From assembly GCF_002099425.1 (NCBI RefSeq), contig NW_018344008.1, forward strand, positions 9,912,501 through 9,976,500: 64,000 bases of DNA, in the 5' to 3' direction. The translations under genes and the position numbers were made by a program. This document shows positions 1 through 9,517 of this stretch, one piece after another. The notes below the pieces were generated by a model. It had not been told where the DNA came from. It was given only the letters and a program-made list of their open reading frames with translations, and did no database searches. Numbering within the stretch: position 1 is the stretch's first letter; every line of letters starts with the position of its first letter. This DNA is from Phascolarctos cinereus (Eukaryota; Chordata; Mammalia; Diprotodontia; Phascolarctidae).

Positions 1-602
1 CACTCAATTCTATACCAACAGGATTGAAAACTTACATAGATGAATACAAAAAATATTAAATACTCCAAATACTTGAACAGGAAATAGATGCCATAAACAG
101 TCTGACTTTGGATAGATGAATTGAACAAATCATAAATGAAGTCCAAAATAAAAAAAATGATAATCACATCTGTTTTATATAAATGAAATCACTCATACAT
201 TTAAAGAATAAATAATTCCAAGTATGCAAATTGTTTTCAAAGACAGAGTAAGAAGGCTTCCTATGTACCTGAATAAACATAGTCCTGATACCCCAAAAAA
301 GGAGAGATAAAGCAAAGAAATAAGACACTGAAACAATATCACTATGGGTATTAGTAAATTAACAAAATACTGTGGAAGATGTCATAGATATTCACTATAT
401 CCAACTTAAATTTTTATCAGAAATTTGAAAGCAGTTCAATATTAGGAAAAATTAAAACAAATAATATTAATAACAAAAAGAACTCATTATTATAACAATA
501 TGTGTAGAGAGCCTTTGAAAAACTGTAACGTTCATTTATGTTAGAAGGCTTAAAAGCATAGGAATAAATGGACTTTAATATGATCAAAATAATTTATTTC
601 AG
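1..602 (+). mobile_element. L1 LINE, ORF2 fragment (linker and reverse transcriptase start)
   Basis: Fragment of the second ORF of an L1 retrotransposon, running in from the window edge. Broken-frame translation gives recognisable L1 blocks in the usual order: LYTNRIENLHR near the start, TFKE near 200, FKDRVRRLPMYLNKHSPD near 235-285, and an FNIRK-like stretch near 438-455. Near 550-600 it reads like the L1 stretch just after the AEKAFD motif. Many stops and small deletions show it is old and dead. It resumes after the SINE at 603-746. Confidence 0.78.
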
Positions 603-746
603 GGGCAGCTAGGTGGCACAGTGAATAGAGGCCTTGGAGTCAGGAGGACCTGAGTTCAAATTCGGCCTCAGACACCTGACACTTCCTAGCTGTGTGACCC
701 TGGGCAAATCACTTAACCCCTATTGCCTCACCAAAAAGAAAAAACA
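603..746 (+). mobile_element. Short marsupial CORE-SINE (WSINE1-like)
   Basis: Full-length short SINE. The tRNA-like head has an A-box-like 'aggtggcacagtgaatag' at 611-628 and a B-box-like 'gagttcaaattcg' near 652-664, the internal RNA polymerase III promoter. The core 'tagctgtgtgaccctgg' follows and the body ends in an A-rich tail. It splits the L1 fragment that continues at 747, so it inserted later. Confidence 0.9.
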
Positions 747-928
747 TTTCAAAGCAAGAGCTAGCACAATTTGTCAAGGAAAAAACAGTAGAATTCTTCC
801 CAGGAAGATTGGGGGTGGTGGTGGTAAAGCAAGGACATAAATTGCTTCAACTGTTATTTGATATATTACTTGAAGTTCTCACTATAGCAATAAAATAAGA
901 AGAATTTGTCAAATTAGCATTCTTCTTA
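747..928 (+). mobile_element. L1 ORF2 fragment, continuation after the SINE
   Basis: Sequence around 805-900 matches the L1 stretch after the palm motif in degraded form (compare the usual 'gggtgaaacaaggatgccc' with 'ggtggtaaagcaaggacat' here). It is collinear with 1-602 once the SINE is removed, so both are one old L1 copy. It stops at the next SINE. Confidence 0.65.
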
Positions 929-930
929 GT

Positions 931-1193
931 TCAGTTCAGTTGTTTTGTTTCTGTTTTTGTTTTTTAGTCATGTCTGACTCTTCATGTTATCATCTGGGGT
1001 TTTCTTGGCAAAGATACTGAAGTGGTTTGCCATTTTCTTCTCCAGCTTATTTTACAGATGATGAAAATTAGGCAAACAGGATTAAGTGACTTGCCCAGGG
1101 TCACGCAGCTAGCGTGTGAGGCCAGATTTGAATTCAAAGAGATGAGTCTTCTCAATTCCAAACCCACTATCCACTGCACCACTCAGCTGCTTA
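931..1193 (-). mobile_element. Long marsupial CORE-SINE (Mar1-like)
   Basis: Nearly full-length Mar1-type SINE read on the minus strand. On the plus strand its tail comes first ('cagttcagttg'), then 'tcatgtctgactctt', 'ggggttttcttggca' and 'agtgacttgcccaggg', and it ends with the reversed tRNA-like head 'ccactgcaccactcagctg'. It abuts the old L1 fragment on its left. Confidence 0.9.
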
Positions 1194-1254
1194 AGCGTCT
1201 GCAGAGACAGAGGCAAATTTATATCTATTTATAGATAGTGTGGTGGTTAGCCTA

Positions 1255-2335
1255 AAAAACTTCATTTTTTTCCAAATTTTATTTTTAATTTATGGAATAA
1301 AACAAGCATTTCCATAACATAGTACAATAAAAAAGAAGATTACATATGAAATTGTAAATCTACTATGTACAACTTGCTGTTACTTTCATATATTCAACAA
1401 AATTATCATCAAAATTTCTTTTTTTTCCTTTCCTCCCTAGAGGAAATTTCCTTCCCCCTAGAGATGACTACCACTAGAGACAAATAGGCATATATATGTG
1501 TGTGTGTATGTACGTGCGTGTGTGTATGTGTGTGTGTGTGTATGTATATGTGGAAAATTATTCTATATATACTTCTATTTATTAGTACTTTCTCTGAATG
1601 CAGATAATATTTTTCTTCATACGTCCTTTATAGATAATTTGGGTATTTATAATAGCCAAAATAACTTATTCCATCAAAGTCATTCTTAAAAAATATTGCT
1701 GTTACTGTATATAATGTTCTCTTGCTTTTGCTCATTTTGTTCTTCATTATTTAGAGCAAATCTTTCCATGTTTTTCTGAAATAATTGTGCTCATAATTTC
1801 TTACAATACAGTAATATTCCATCACAGTCATATATCACAACTTGTTCAGCCATTCTCCAATTGATGAGTATCCCTACAATTTTTAGTTCTTTGCCACCAC
1901 AAAGAGAGCTACTATAAATATTTTAGGACATATAAGTTCTTTTCCTTTTTCCTAATTATCTTCAGTAATAGACCAAGTAATGGTATTGCTAGGTCAAAGG
2001 GTATAATAGCTTAATAACTCTTTGGGTATAATTCCATATTGCTCTCCAAAATGATTGGAGCAGTGCACAATTCCACCAACAATGATTTAATGTCCACGTT
2101 TTTTTCCACATCCCCTCCAGCATTTGTCACTTTCCTCTTCTTATCATTTTTGCCAATCTAGTAGGTGCAAAATGATATCACAAGGTTGTTTTAATTTGTA
2201 TTTCTCTAATAAATAATGATTTAGAGCATTTTCTGTATGACTATAAATTGTTTTGATTTCTTCTTCAAAAAATTGCCTGTTCATATTCTTTGAAAATTTA
2301 TCAGTTAGGGAATTTTTAAAACAATTGAAAAAATA
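1255..2335 (-). mobile_element. L1 LINE 3' end: ORF2 C-terminus and 3' tail
   Basis: Antisense copy of the last kilobase of a marsupial L1. Reading the minus strand from about 2335 down gives the degraded ORF2 C-terminus. The stretch near 1830-1920 corresponds to the family's FIAALFVVAKNW...GEWLNKLWYM segment, followed by the VMEYYCAIRNDE-like segment near 1790-1840. The 3' tail ends near 1260. A TG-rich microsatellite lies inside. Many frame breaks indicate an old copy. Confidence 0.85.
1494..1552. repeat. (TG)n-rich microsatellite
   Basis: TG/TATG/CGTG-rich run inside the L1 3' region. Equivalent positions in other L1 3' ends of this window (for example near 14560-14610) are also TA/TG-rich, suggesting expansion of a seed already present in the element. 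Confidence 0.85.
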
Positions 2336-2445
2336 ACTTCTGTTAGCAAAATCAAAGAGAAAGACATAGAAATTCCATTAAGAAATCACAAAACTAGTTA
2401 AATGCCAAGACACATTGAGAACTTAAATGTATACAAATTTAAAAC
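2336..2445. other. Unassigned short spacer
   Basis: AT-rich sequence between the L1 3' fragment and the L2 fragment. It may be degraded L1, but no block could be matched with confidence. Confidence 0.4.
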
Positions 2446-3665
2446 TTTTTTTACAGAAATAAAGTGAATCTTGAAGGAGGTGGCACTTGAGGTAAGCCTA
2501 GAATGGTGCTAAGGTGTGTTGGAAAGGCAGGTAAAGAGAAAAAACAATCTAAGCCTAAGGAATGTGTTGCATTGTTATAGGAACAGACTGAGGAAGGCAA
2601 GTAGACCAGTTTGGCTAGAGCTTTAAGTGTGAGAGAGGGGTGAGTAATCAGGCTAGAGAAAAAGTCCATCTTTGAGAAAGTCTTCAAATGCCAAACAGAT
2701 GAGTTTGCATGTTTAGTCACAGTTACAATAGAGTCACTAAGGCTTCTTCAGCAGGGAAGCAATATGGTCAAATCTGCACTCTAGTAATATTAATTTGGTA
2801 CCTGTGTGGAAAACGGATCAGAGAGGTGAGATTCTAGGTAGAAGAAGATAGGACTATAGTTCCTGTGATGTGAGTAGAGAAAAGTGGATAGATGTAAGAA
2901 TTGGAATCAACAAGAATTGTACCCTGAAAGAATATATGATGTGAGACAGAGTTCTGGGAGTGTAGATTTGACACCATTTGCATGGAGTTGATGATAAATC
3001 CAATAGAAATTATAGTGAGACTACTAAGAGAGAAAACATAGTGCTAAGAGGAGAGGAGCCTCAAGAGAGCTTTCAGACACACCCCCTTGCATTAAGAATG
3101 GAAGATAAGGAGACAATCCTTCAAAGGAGGACCAAGCAGACAGAAGAACTGAGAGAAAATAGTATCAAAAAAATCCAAGGAGGAGAAAGTATGCTGGAGT
3201 AGGTGATCAGGAGTGTCAAATGTTACGGATGTCAAGAAAGATGAAATCTAATAATGAACACCTTTGAATTTAGAAATAAAGATAAAGCAACCCTACAGAG
3301 AACTGTTTCAACGAAGTGGTGGTAATAGGTTTAAACAGTGACTGGAAGTTGAGAAAGTGGAGGCAAACCATGCAGACAGCTTTTTTTTTTTTTAGTTTTG
3401 TTGTGAAAGATATATGGGATAATAGCTTGAGAAAATGGCAGGGCTAAATAAAGACTTTCAAAAAATGGGGGAGATCTGGGCATGCTTATAAGTGGGAGGG
3501 ACAGAGTGAGATGATAAGGAAAGGCTGAAAATTAGTGAGAGAAATGATAATTTTAGGAAAGCTATCAGGAAAGACTGAAGGGGAAAGGATCAAATGCACA
3601 ACTAGAGTGACTGGTATTGATAAAGGGAGGGGCCACCTCAGCTTCTGAAACTGGGAAAAAAGAAG
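2446..3665 (-). mobile_element. L2 LINE, ORF2 fragment
   Basis: Antisense L2. On the plus strand it shows blocks familiar from reversed L2: 'aatgccaaacagatgag' near 2688, 'caatatggtcaaatctgca' near 2760 and 'gtgatcaggagtgtcaaat' near 3203. The last is the complement of the L2 reverse-transcriptase segment LLDLSAAFDT. The 3250-3480 part is the complement of the upstream ...SGFRPHHSTETAL segment. The purine-rich look and modest ORFs on either strand come from this reversed L2; no host gene is implied. Confidence 0.8.
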
Positions 3666-3680
3666 GGGTAGGGGAAGGAC

Positions 3681-3832
3681 ACAAGCATTTACATAGTGCC
3701 TACTATGTGCCCGGAACTTTGCAAATGTTGCCATTTGATAACCACAACAACCCTGCAAGGTAGATGATGTTATTATCCCCATTTTATAGCTGAAGAAGTT
3801 GAGGCAAACAGAGGTTAAATGACTTCCCCAGA
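3681..3832 (-). mobile_element. MIR-type SINE, 3' part
   Basis: Reversed MIR: 'gtgcctactatgtgcccg', 'cacaacaaccctgcaaggt' and 'tattatccccatttta' in the order expected for antisense MIR. It ends abruptly at 'gacttccccag', directly against a reversed Mar1. It forms the outer half of the left arm of an inverted duplication (see findings). Confidence 0.85.
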
Positions 3833-3978
3833 TTTTTGTCGTTGTTGTTCAGTTGTGTCCAATTCCCTGTGACTTCATTTATTTTTTTTTTTAATTTGTG
3901 GCAAAGACACAAGTGGTTTTTCATTTCCTTCTCCAGCTCATTTTACAGGTGACAAAACTGGGGCAAACAGACTTGCTC
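3833..3978 (-). mobile_element. Mar1-like SINE, 3' half
   Basis: Reversed 3' half of a Mar1 SINE: 'gttgttgttcagttgtgtcc', 'ggcaaagacacaagtgg', 'ctccagctcattttacag'. It stops at 'aaacagacttgctcc', lacking the tRNA-like head. It carries the same small deletion around 'gcaagtctgtttgcc' as the plus-strand copy at 4160-4384. Confidence 0.88.
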
Positions 3979-4159
3979 CTGAAATGAAATAAAATGTGCT
4001 CCCTTCAAAGCCAGGGCTCTGTAGTTAAACCGTACAAATACACAATGTTTTCAGGTCTTGAATCTCTTGCTTTCTTTACAAACGCCACCTCTGGATTACT
4101 TTCTCTGCTTGTCCTCTCCATATCTTTCTGGAATGTTACTAGTGTAAACACCACTGAAG

Positions 4160-4384
4160 CGAGTCATACAGGGTCTGGAATCAGGAAAATCTGAATTCAA
4201 ATTTGGCATCAGACACTTAATAGCTGTGTGACCCTGAGCAAGTCTGTTTGCCTCAGTTTCCTCAGCTGTGAAATGAGCTGGAGAAGGAAATGGCAACTCA
4301 CTTGTGTCTTTGCGGAAAAAAAAAAGCAAACAAACCCAGATGAGGTTAGACACAATTCAACAACAACAACAACAACAACAACCA
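4160..4384 (+). mobile_element. Mar1-like SINE, 5'-degraded, with (CAA)n tail
   Basis: Plus-strand Mar1 whose head is degraded (starts near 'gtcatacagggtctggaat'). The core 'tagctgtgtgaccctgagc' is clear, and the body ends in a (CAA)n tail at 4357-4382. From 4235 onward it mirrors 3833-3978 on the other strand. Confidence 0.88.
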
Positions 4385-4505
4385 CCTGGGGCAGTCACTT
4401 AATCTCTGTTTGCCTCAGTTTCTTCAGCTGTAAAATGGGGATAATAACATCACCATTTGTGATGCTCAAATGAGATATTTGTACAGTTGCTGACAGATAG
4501 TAGTG
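4385..4505 (+). mobile_element. MIR-type SINE, 3' part
   Basis: Plus-strand MIR piece beginning at 'ctggggcagtcacttaat', with 'cagctgtaaaatggggat' following and the 'gatagtagtgat' end. It starts at exactly the MIR position where the reversed piece 3681-3832 ends, so the two MIR pieces share the same Mar1 junction. Confidence 0.82.
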
Positions 4506-4726
4506 ATGAGTCCCCGCTATGGCCTTGTTCACCAGAAGACATAGCCCTTGAGGAAGTTGTTTATATAGTGGAGAGCTGAGGTAAAGGAAAAATTTCTCTT
4601 TAAAATATTTCATACTTTAATTTTTTGAGTATTAACTTCATGAGATAGTAAAATATGACTTATGGATTACCATATCATTTAAGTCTTTGTCATTGTGTAC
4701 CTATGAGTCCTTCATGTTTTAAGCAT

Positions 4727-4744
4727 TGTGTGTGTGTGTGTGCG

Positions 4745-4779
<35 letters not shown>
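4727..4779. repeat. (TG)n-(GA)n compound microsatellite
   Basis: About ten TG units followed by about fourteen GA units, with one CG interruption. Simple repeat, likely variable in length. Confidence 0.95.
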
Positions 4780-4782
<3 letters not shown>

Positions 4783-5714
4783 GTCTTTTTAATACTTAAT
4801 GTGTATTGAACAGACTAGACGAGATTTTTTTTCTAAACCTAAGAGATGTTTTTCCCAGGTTACCCCAATACTGAATAGAAATCTAGGTCTAGGGCTCCTT
4901 TAGGGTAAAGGGCACCCCCACCTTCCTGGGCTAGTACAGGTCTGTTAGTCACTATATCAGATGGTGATTTTTTTTACTTTCCTGTGAAAGAAGGTAGTTT
5001 TTTTTCTCAGATTCTTTCATAAGAAATTTGAATTTTACTATATTGTCTAATCTCTGCATTCATGAACTGAGCAAAAATATCTGTAGGTAATAAATTAAAA
5101 AAGCAAAAGAGGGAATTTCTAATATAATCTGATAACCCAAAATAAAAACTATTACTGTTCTATTACTCCTGAAACTTTAAAAGAAATTAAGTTTGCAATG
5201 TGGGATTGTTTGTGTTGAAAGATTCTCAGAAGATTAAGTCAACGTTATTTTTTCATTATCATTGCACTATTGTAACCTATCACTTTCTATAAAGATGTGC
5301 CAAACTTGCTAACTTCAAATCAGCAGGTGCCTTTTGTGTCTGGAATGTGAAATATCTAAGTTATTATCTATAAAGTATAACATTCTCAAGGAATGGCTTT
5401 GACTTCTTCATTTCCTATCCTACTATTGAAAAAAAAACATTTGTATCTTTTAACTTTTAATTTTATGAAAAAGAAAATGAGTCACATTCATGTTAATGAT
5501 GTTAAAATTGTATATTTCTACCATTTGCCAATGGAATATTCCTATACAACAACAACAAAAAAAGTTAAGCAAAAATAAAGCAACGCTTTGGCAAAGTCTG
5601 AAAATATAAGCCTTCTTCCATGTCTGTAGGTGCCACCATTCTCTGCCTAAAGGAGGGAAGCATGCTTCATTATCAGTCATAAAAAATCATGCTTGGTCAT
5701 TGCATTGATTGATT
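4780..5714. other. Unassigned sequence
   Basis: AT-rich sequence without a recognisable repeat or exon. Only short open frames occur and none resembles a known protein. The stretch near 4855-4960 is locally GC-richer but matches nothing I know. Confidence 0.4.
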
Positions 5715-5955
5715 AGAAGAATCCAGATGTGCTTTAATATTGACTTCTCTTACATTATTGAGGACATTGTATAAATTGTCCTTCTTGGTTCTGCTTCCTT
5801 TACTTTGCATCAGTTTATACTTATCCTCTCAAACTTCTCTAAACTGCTGATATCCACTGATTCACATAGAGCAATACTATTCCATTATACTCACATTTTA
5901 TTCTATCAGTGGTCACCTGCCTTGCTTCCAGTCCTTTGCCACTATAAAAACAAAA
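5715..5955 (-). mobile_element. L1 3' end fragment, old
   Basis: Antisense remnant of the L1 C-terminal and 3' region: 'tggttctgcttcctttac' and 'ctttgcatcagtttata' near 5790-5820, then 'tccagtcctttgccacta' near 5928-5945, in the same order as the better preserved copy at 1255-2335. Strongly diverged. Confidence 0.7.
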
Positions 5956-5984
5956 GAAAACAAACAAACAAAAAACACCTTCAA

Positions 5985-6240
5985 GAAAGACAAGTAGCTG
6001 AATAGAGTGCTAGCCTTGGAGTCAGGAAGACTTGAATTTGATTTCTGAATCAGACTCTTACTAACAGTGATCCTGAGCAATAAGTTACTTAACCTATCCC
6101 AGCCTCAACTTCTTCTTTTGTAAAATGGGGGCAATAATAACACTTGTCCCACAGTGTTGTTGTGAGGATGAAATGAAATAACATCTGCAAAGCACTTTGA
6201 AAACCTGAAACACTATCTGAATCCTAGCTTATGAGTAAAA
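5985..6240 (+). mobile_element. MIR/THER-type CORE-SINE
   Basis: Old tRNA-headed SINE. The degraded head near 5990-6040 is followed by a core near 6060-6100 and the 3' block 'gtaaaatgggggcaataa', 'tgttgttgtgaggatgaaat', 'gcaaagcactttgaaaacc', typical of the mammalian MIR/THER lineage. Confidence 0.8.
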
Positions 6241-6254
6241 AATATTTTTGCATA

Positions 6255-6515
6255 TGCAGTACCAGGGCCTGCTGCCCAGATTGGTGATTCTCAGGCCAGC
6301 GTTACCAGTTTTTGAGGTTCTTTGGTCATGTTCCCTCCATTCCTGCTCATGCACTCTCCAGACTGACCCACCCTCTCTACTACCTCCTCCCTTCCCTACC
6401 TCCTTTCAGTTCCTTTTTATGTGTTGTCTTCCCTTATTAGAGTGTAAGTTCCTTGAGAGTAGAAACTTTTTTGTTTTCTTGTATTTGTATCTCTAACACT
6501 TAGTGAGCATTTAAT
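6255..6515 (+). mobile_element. L2 LINE 3' end
   Basis: Ends with the L2 3' signature: 'tgtgttgtcttcccttat', 'agtgtaagttccttgagag', 'tgtatctctaacacttagtg' and the terminal 'agcatttaataaatt', followed by a TCTA-type microsatellite that probably grew from the short 3' repeats of L2. Confidence 0.75.
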
Positions 6516-6562
6516 AAATTATCTATCTATCCACCTATCCATCCATCTATCTATCTATCTAG
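6516..6562. repeat. (TCTA)n/(CCAT)n microsatellite
   Basis: Tetranucleotide run directly at the L2 3' end. Confidence 0.9.
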
Positions 6563-7632
6563 GATTTTCCCATCCATCTCTGACTTCGAGTGTTTGTCTA
6601 CCCTTTTATGTACTTTGAATATTATGACAAGAACAAGAAACAACGAGACTGGCTAAGCAAGCAAATTAGCTACTCTGATGGCAGATTTAAATGGCTGGGC
6701 TCTGGACAACTTTGAAAGTTTTAAAGTTGTAATCAGTGATAGAGGAGACCCTTGTACCTATATCAGAAGGCAGAAAGGGGAGAATTTATCTCCTACCCCC
6801 TCCCCATTGACCATGTCACATGCCACGGAAGCCAATAGATGTGTAGGAAACACTGCATACTCCATATAGAGACAGTGTATAGAAGAAGCCAATTCCTGGA
6901 GTGAGACCTCTGGCAACTGAGTGTAAAACAGGAGAGAAGCAGTCCCTTGAAACTCACTGTTAAAGACCTTATGAAGAACAAATGAACTTACAGATGCTGT
7001 AGTAGTCATGAATTGCTTTTGCCATTAGTACTGCCTACATTTCACCTTAGCTCTGCACTGTCTTCGTCAAGGTCGAAGTTCATGCTTTTCAGGCCATTCT
7101 CCCACCAATGCTCATCTTCTCTTCGAGCACAGGAACAGTTGCCGATGACTCTTTATTCTTGCTACTTGTCAACTTTTACCAGAAAGATCCAGGACTGCTG
7201 GACCTCTTGAACTCACAAAGTTGTCTGGGCATGTCCAACTTAAGATAAATACTCATTTACCTAAGATGAGGAAAGAACAAACACAAAAGAGGCAGACTGA
7301 CTCAATCTTGGGATTGCCTAGGTAGGATATGCGCTTGAAATGCCTTGTGCTTATGGCTGTATGTAGGCCTAGGGTGGAGGATAAGGCAAGTTGTTGCTTC
7401 CCATCCGCACAATGGGAACAGCTGGAAACCATCCTGACAAAATCCACAGCCAAAAGAGACAGTTACATTGAGACTGAGGTCACCCCATTTTAAATATTCA
7501 CTGTATAATCAGCTCCTCAGCTTATCAGCCAATGATGACCTATCTCACCTCAAAGCACCAAGCTTACTCAGGGCTGAGTCAGGCAAAAACAATTATCAAG
7601 CAGCAGAAAGGGCAGATTTGTGGTTGATCAGT
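6563..7632. other. Unassigned kilobase, somewhat GC-richer
   Basis: No SINE, LINE or DNA-transposon block recognised. Short open frames (63-83 codons) on both strands show no familiar motif. It could be single-copy sequence or a diverged repeat such as an LTR fossil; I could not decide. Confidence 0.4.
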
Positions 7633-7635
7633 TCA

Positions 7636-7935
7636 AAGAATTTCTATTTTTTTAATTGTTTTTTTTCTAGTTATTTTACATATATGCTCAATTCATTGAC
7701 CTCTTTTCTTCCTTGTTTACATAAGGGTTTAGGGATACAAATTTCCTCTTACAGATTGCTATAGTAGCACCCTATAAGTTTTAGCATTTTAACTCATAGT
7801 TATAATTCCTTTGATACTTTATTATTTCTGAAATTTGTTCTTTAACCCAATCATTTTTAGGATATTATTTAATCTCCATTTAATTCTGAAATATTTCTTC
7901 CAAATTCCTTTATTAATATCCATACTTTTCTGCAT
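7636..7935 (-). mobile_element. L1 ORF2 fragment (between endonuclease and reverse transcriptase)
   Basis: Antisense L1: 'ctagttattttacatat', 'gctcaattcattgacctct', 'ccctataagttttagc' and 'gaaatttgttctttaaccc' match the reversed L1 region downstream of the endonuclease domain. Diverged but collinear. Confidence 0.65.
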
Positions 7936-7984
7936 ATGTGTATGAGTTCCTTGTGGGCAGGCACATAGCTATACAGATTCCATC

Positions 7985-8132
7985 GAAAGCTGAAATTATA
8001 TATGTACATACATGCCATATACACATGCACATATAAAATGCATATACATATATCCCTACATATATACGATATATCTATGTATATAAAAATATGAACAAAT
8101 AGAGAAAGAGATAGAAATAGAGATAAAGATAC
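7985..8132. repeat. AT-rich (TATACA)-like and GATA-rich low-complexity tract
   Basis: Runs of 'atatacatata' variants followed by 'agagatagaaatagagata'. Simple-sequence-derived, no coding potential. Confidence 0.8.
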
Positions 8133-8180
8133 TTATTTTTCTTCTCATTGAGTAACTGATAAATGTCTATTGTATTCTAA

Positions 8181-8670
8181 ATGAGGTATCTAGGTATTAA
8201 AATGGATAGAGCAGTGGATCTGGATTTAGGAGACCTGAGTCTAAATCTAGTCTCAGACATTTACTTAACTGTGAATTCTAGGCATATCACAACCTGTCTC
8301 AGTTTCAGTTTTCTTACCTGTTATTATTTTTTTCCCCACAAGAAACGGGTTTTTAGTCAACAAAAAATTTTACGTAAAATCAGAAAAATCTCATTGGTGC
8401 AAGGTGCAAGCAGCTGCTTCAACTCTAATCTACAGCAGTTTTATTTAAGGAAACATCACAACACATTTACAAGAGTCCAAATCAAGGATTCAACAGACAG
8501 GAGACTAAAAATTAGAGTTAAGTTTCCTTATCCAGGTCAAGCACACTTCCAAAATCTGTAAAAGCAGTATGATAATAACACCTACCTCCATGGGTTTTAT
8601 GAGGATAAAATGAAATAATATTTGCAAAGAACCTTCCAAGCCTCAAAGTTCTGTCAAAATGCTAGCTTAT
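8181..8670 (+). mobile_element. MIR/THER-type CORE-SINE split by a later insertion
   Basis: First half 8181-8319 has the tRNA-like head ('taaaatggatagagcagtgg') and core. Second half 8558-8670 resumes at 'ctgtaaaagcagtatgat' and ends with 'cttccaagcctcaaag' and 'atgctagcttattg'. The halves are collinear with an uninterrupted SINE once about 238 bp are removed. Confidence 0.8.
8320..8557. other. Unclassified insertion inside a CORE-SINE
   Basis: About 238 bp placed at the 'ctgtaaaa' position of the SINE. The sequence lacks a tRNA head, poly(A) tail or clear terminal inverted repeats. In reverse it carries 'aaataaaactgctg', which could be the poly(A)-signal region of an LTR-type element. A short repeat of 'ctgt' at both edges may be a target duplication. 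Family unknown. Confidence 0.45.
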
Positions 8671-8671
8671 T

Positions 8672-8905
8672 GTTAAATATTATATTCAGATTCTTAATTT
8701 TCTATCTTTTTTCCTTGTATTTTTCTATGTTTGAAAGAGACACATTTATATCATCAATGATTTTCCAAGTTATTTATAGCTCTTTCTATTGTTCAGTTAT
8801 ATATTCTTGTAAGTATTTCGGTGTTATACCATTTGTTACATAAATATTTAATATCGATGTTGTTTCATTATCTATGATATCTTTAAGCATAACGTACTTT
8901 TCACA
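8672..8905 (-). mobile_element. L1 ORF2 endonuclease-region fragment
   Basis: Antisense L1 with 'gttgtttcattatctatgat' near 8859, equivalent to 'acttcattgtctatggtcc' near 46495 in the better preserved L1 of this window. Diverged. Confidence 0.6.
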
Positions 8906-8962
8906 ATTCTCTCTCTGTGTCTGTCTGTCTGACTCTCTTTTTGCCTGTCCCTCTCTCTTTCC
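8906..8962. repeat. CT/TGTC-rich low-complexity tract
   Basis: Pyrimidine-rich run with 'gtctgtctgtctgac'. It directly abuts the hAT terminal repeat. Confidence 0.8.
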
Positions 8963-8969
8963 TGTAGTC

Positions 8970-9163
8970 CAGGGGTTGGCAAACTATGGTCAGCAAGTCA
9001 AATCTGGTTTGCTGCCTGTTTTTTGTACCACCCAGAAGCTAAGAATGGTTTTTCACATTTTAAAATACAGCAAAACTTTATTTAAAACATTAAAAAACAT
9101 TCTTAGTTCACTGATGGTACAAAAACAGCTCCTGGGACATAGGGTGTGATTTACCATTCCCTA
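8970..9163. mobile_element. hAT-Charlie non-autonomous DNA transposon
   Basis: Starts with the hAT-Charlie terminal sequence 'caggggttggcaaactatgg'. The right end is its inverted counterpart ('ggtgtgatttaccattccct'). Inner inverted segments 'gctaagaatggtttttc' (9037-9053) and 'aacattcttagttcac' (near 9097-9113) pair as well. No transposase is present. Consistent with the small internally deleted elements of the mammalian Charlie group. Confidence 0.75.
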
Positions 9164-9500
9164 CCCTAACCTTTTCTACAATCACAACTGTCACACTGAC
9201 TTTTTTTATATCCAGCTGAGGCATGATAGTTTCAACTGTAACCTCTTTAACCACATTAAAACACTCTCTTTGTTTCCACTACCATCTTTAAAAGGAAAAG
9301 CAAAACAGGGAAAGGCAGAAAGAAATCAACACTAGTTGTTTATATTTGGAACAGTTTTCTTTTCCCTCCTCTCTTCAGCAGACCAATGCAGATCACTGGG
9401 GGTGGGGGTGGGGGTTGTGTCTGTCTGTCTGCTATCTGTATAGTTTTACCTACCTTTTGCAATCAAGCTTCTCCTAGTCAGAGGTTTTTTATTTTTTGTT
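9164..9500. other. Unassigned sequence with G-run tract
   Basis: No repeat recognised. Contains a G-rich tract at 9397-9414 (three runs of five G separated by single T). Confidence 0.45.
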
Positions 9501-9517
9501 CCCCCCCCACCCCCCGC
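9501..9517. repeat. C-rich run
   Basis: Eight C, one A, then seven C inside a pyrimidine-rich stretch. Low complexity. Confidence 0.8.

Larger units (their letters stand above)
3681..4505. repeat. Large imperfect inverted repeat (arms 3681-3978 and 4235-4505)
   Basis: Left arm order is MIR(-) then Mar1(-); right arm order is Mar1(+) then MIR(+). The arms share the Mar1-MIR junction, an unusual deletion ('gcaagtctgtttgcc') and the variant 'cacttgtgtctttgc'. The spacer of about 256 bp between the arms contains no other recognised repeat apart from the start of the right Mar1. An inverted duplication explains this better than four independent insertions. Confidence 0.7.

Noticed and set aside
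603-746. tRNA-like promoter boxes here and in the other SINEs, considered as tRNA genes.
   Set aside because: A- and B-box-like segments are embedded in full SINE bodies; no cloverleaf with anticodon arm and acceptor stem was found.
2446-3665. Purine-rich stretches here, at 21237-21885 and at 24641-25075 looked like copies of a new dispersed, gene-like repeat family.
   Set aside because: Read in reverse they are L2 ORF2, with the LLDLSAAFDT segment and known L2 blocks in order.
8181-8561. 126-codon open frame.
   Set aside because: It begins in a SINE head and runs into the unclassified insert; its composition is that of translated repeat sequence and it lacks any motif.
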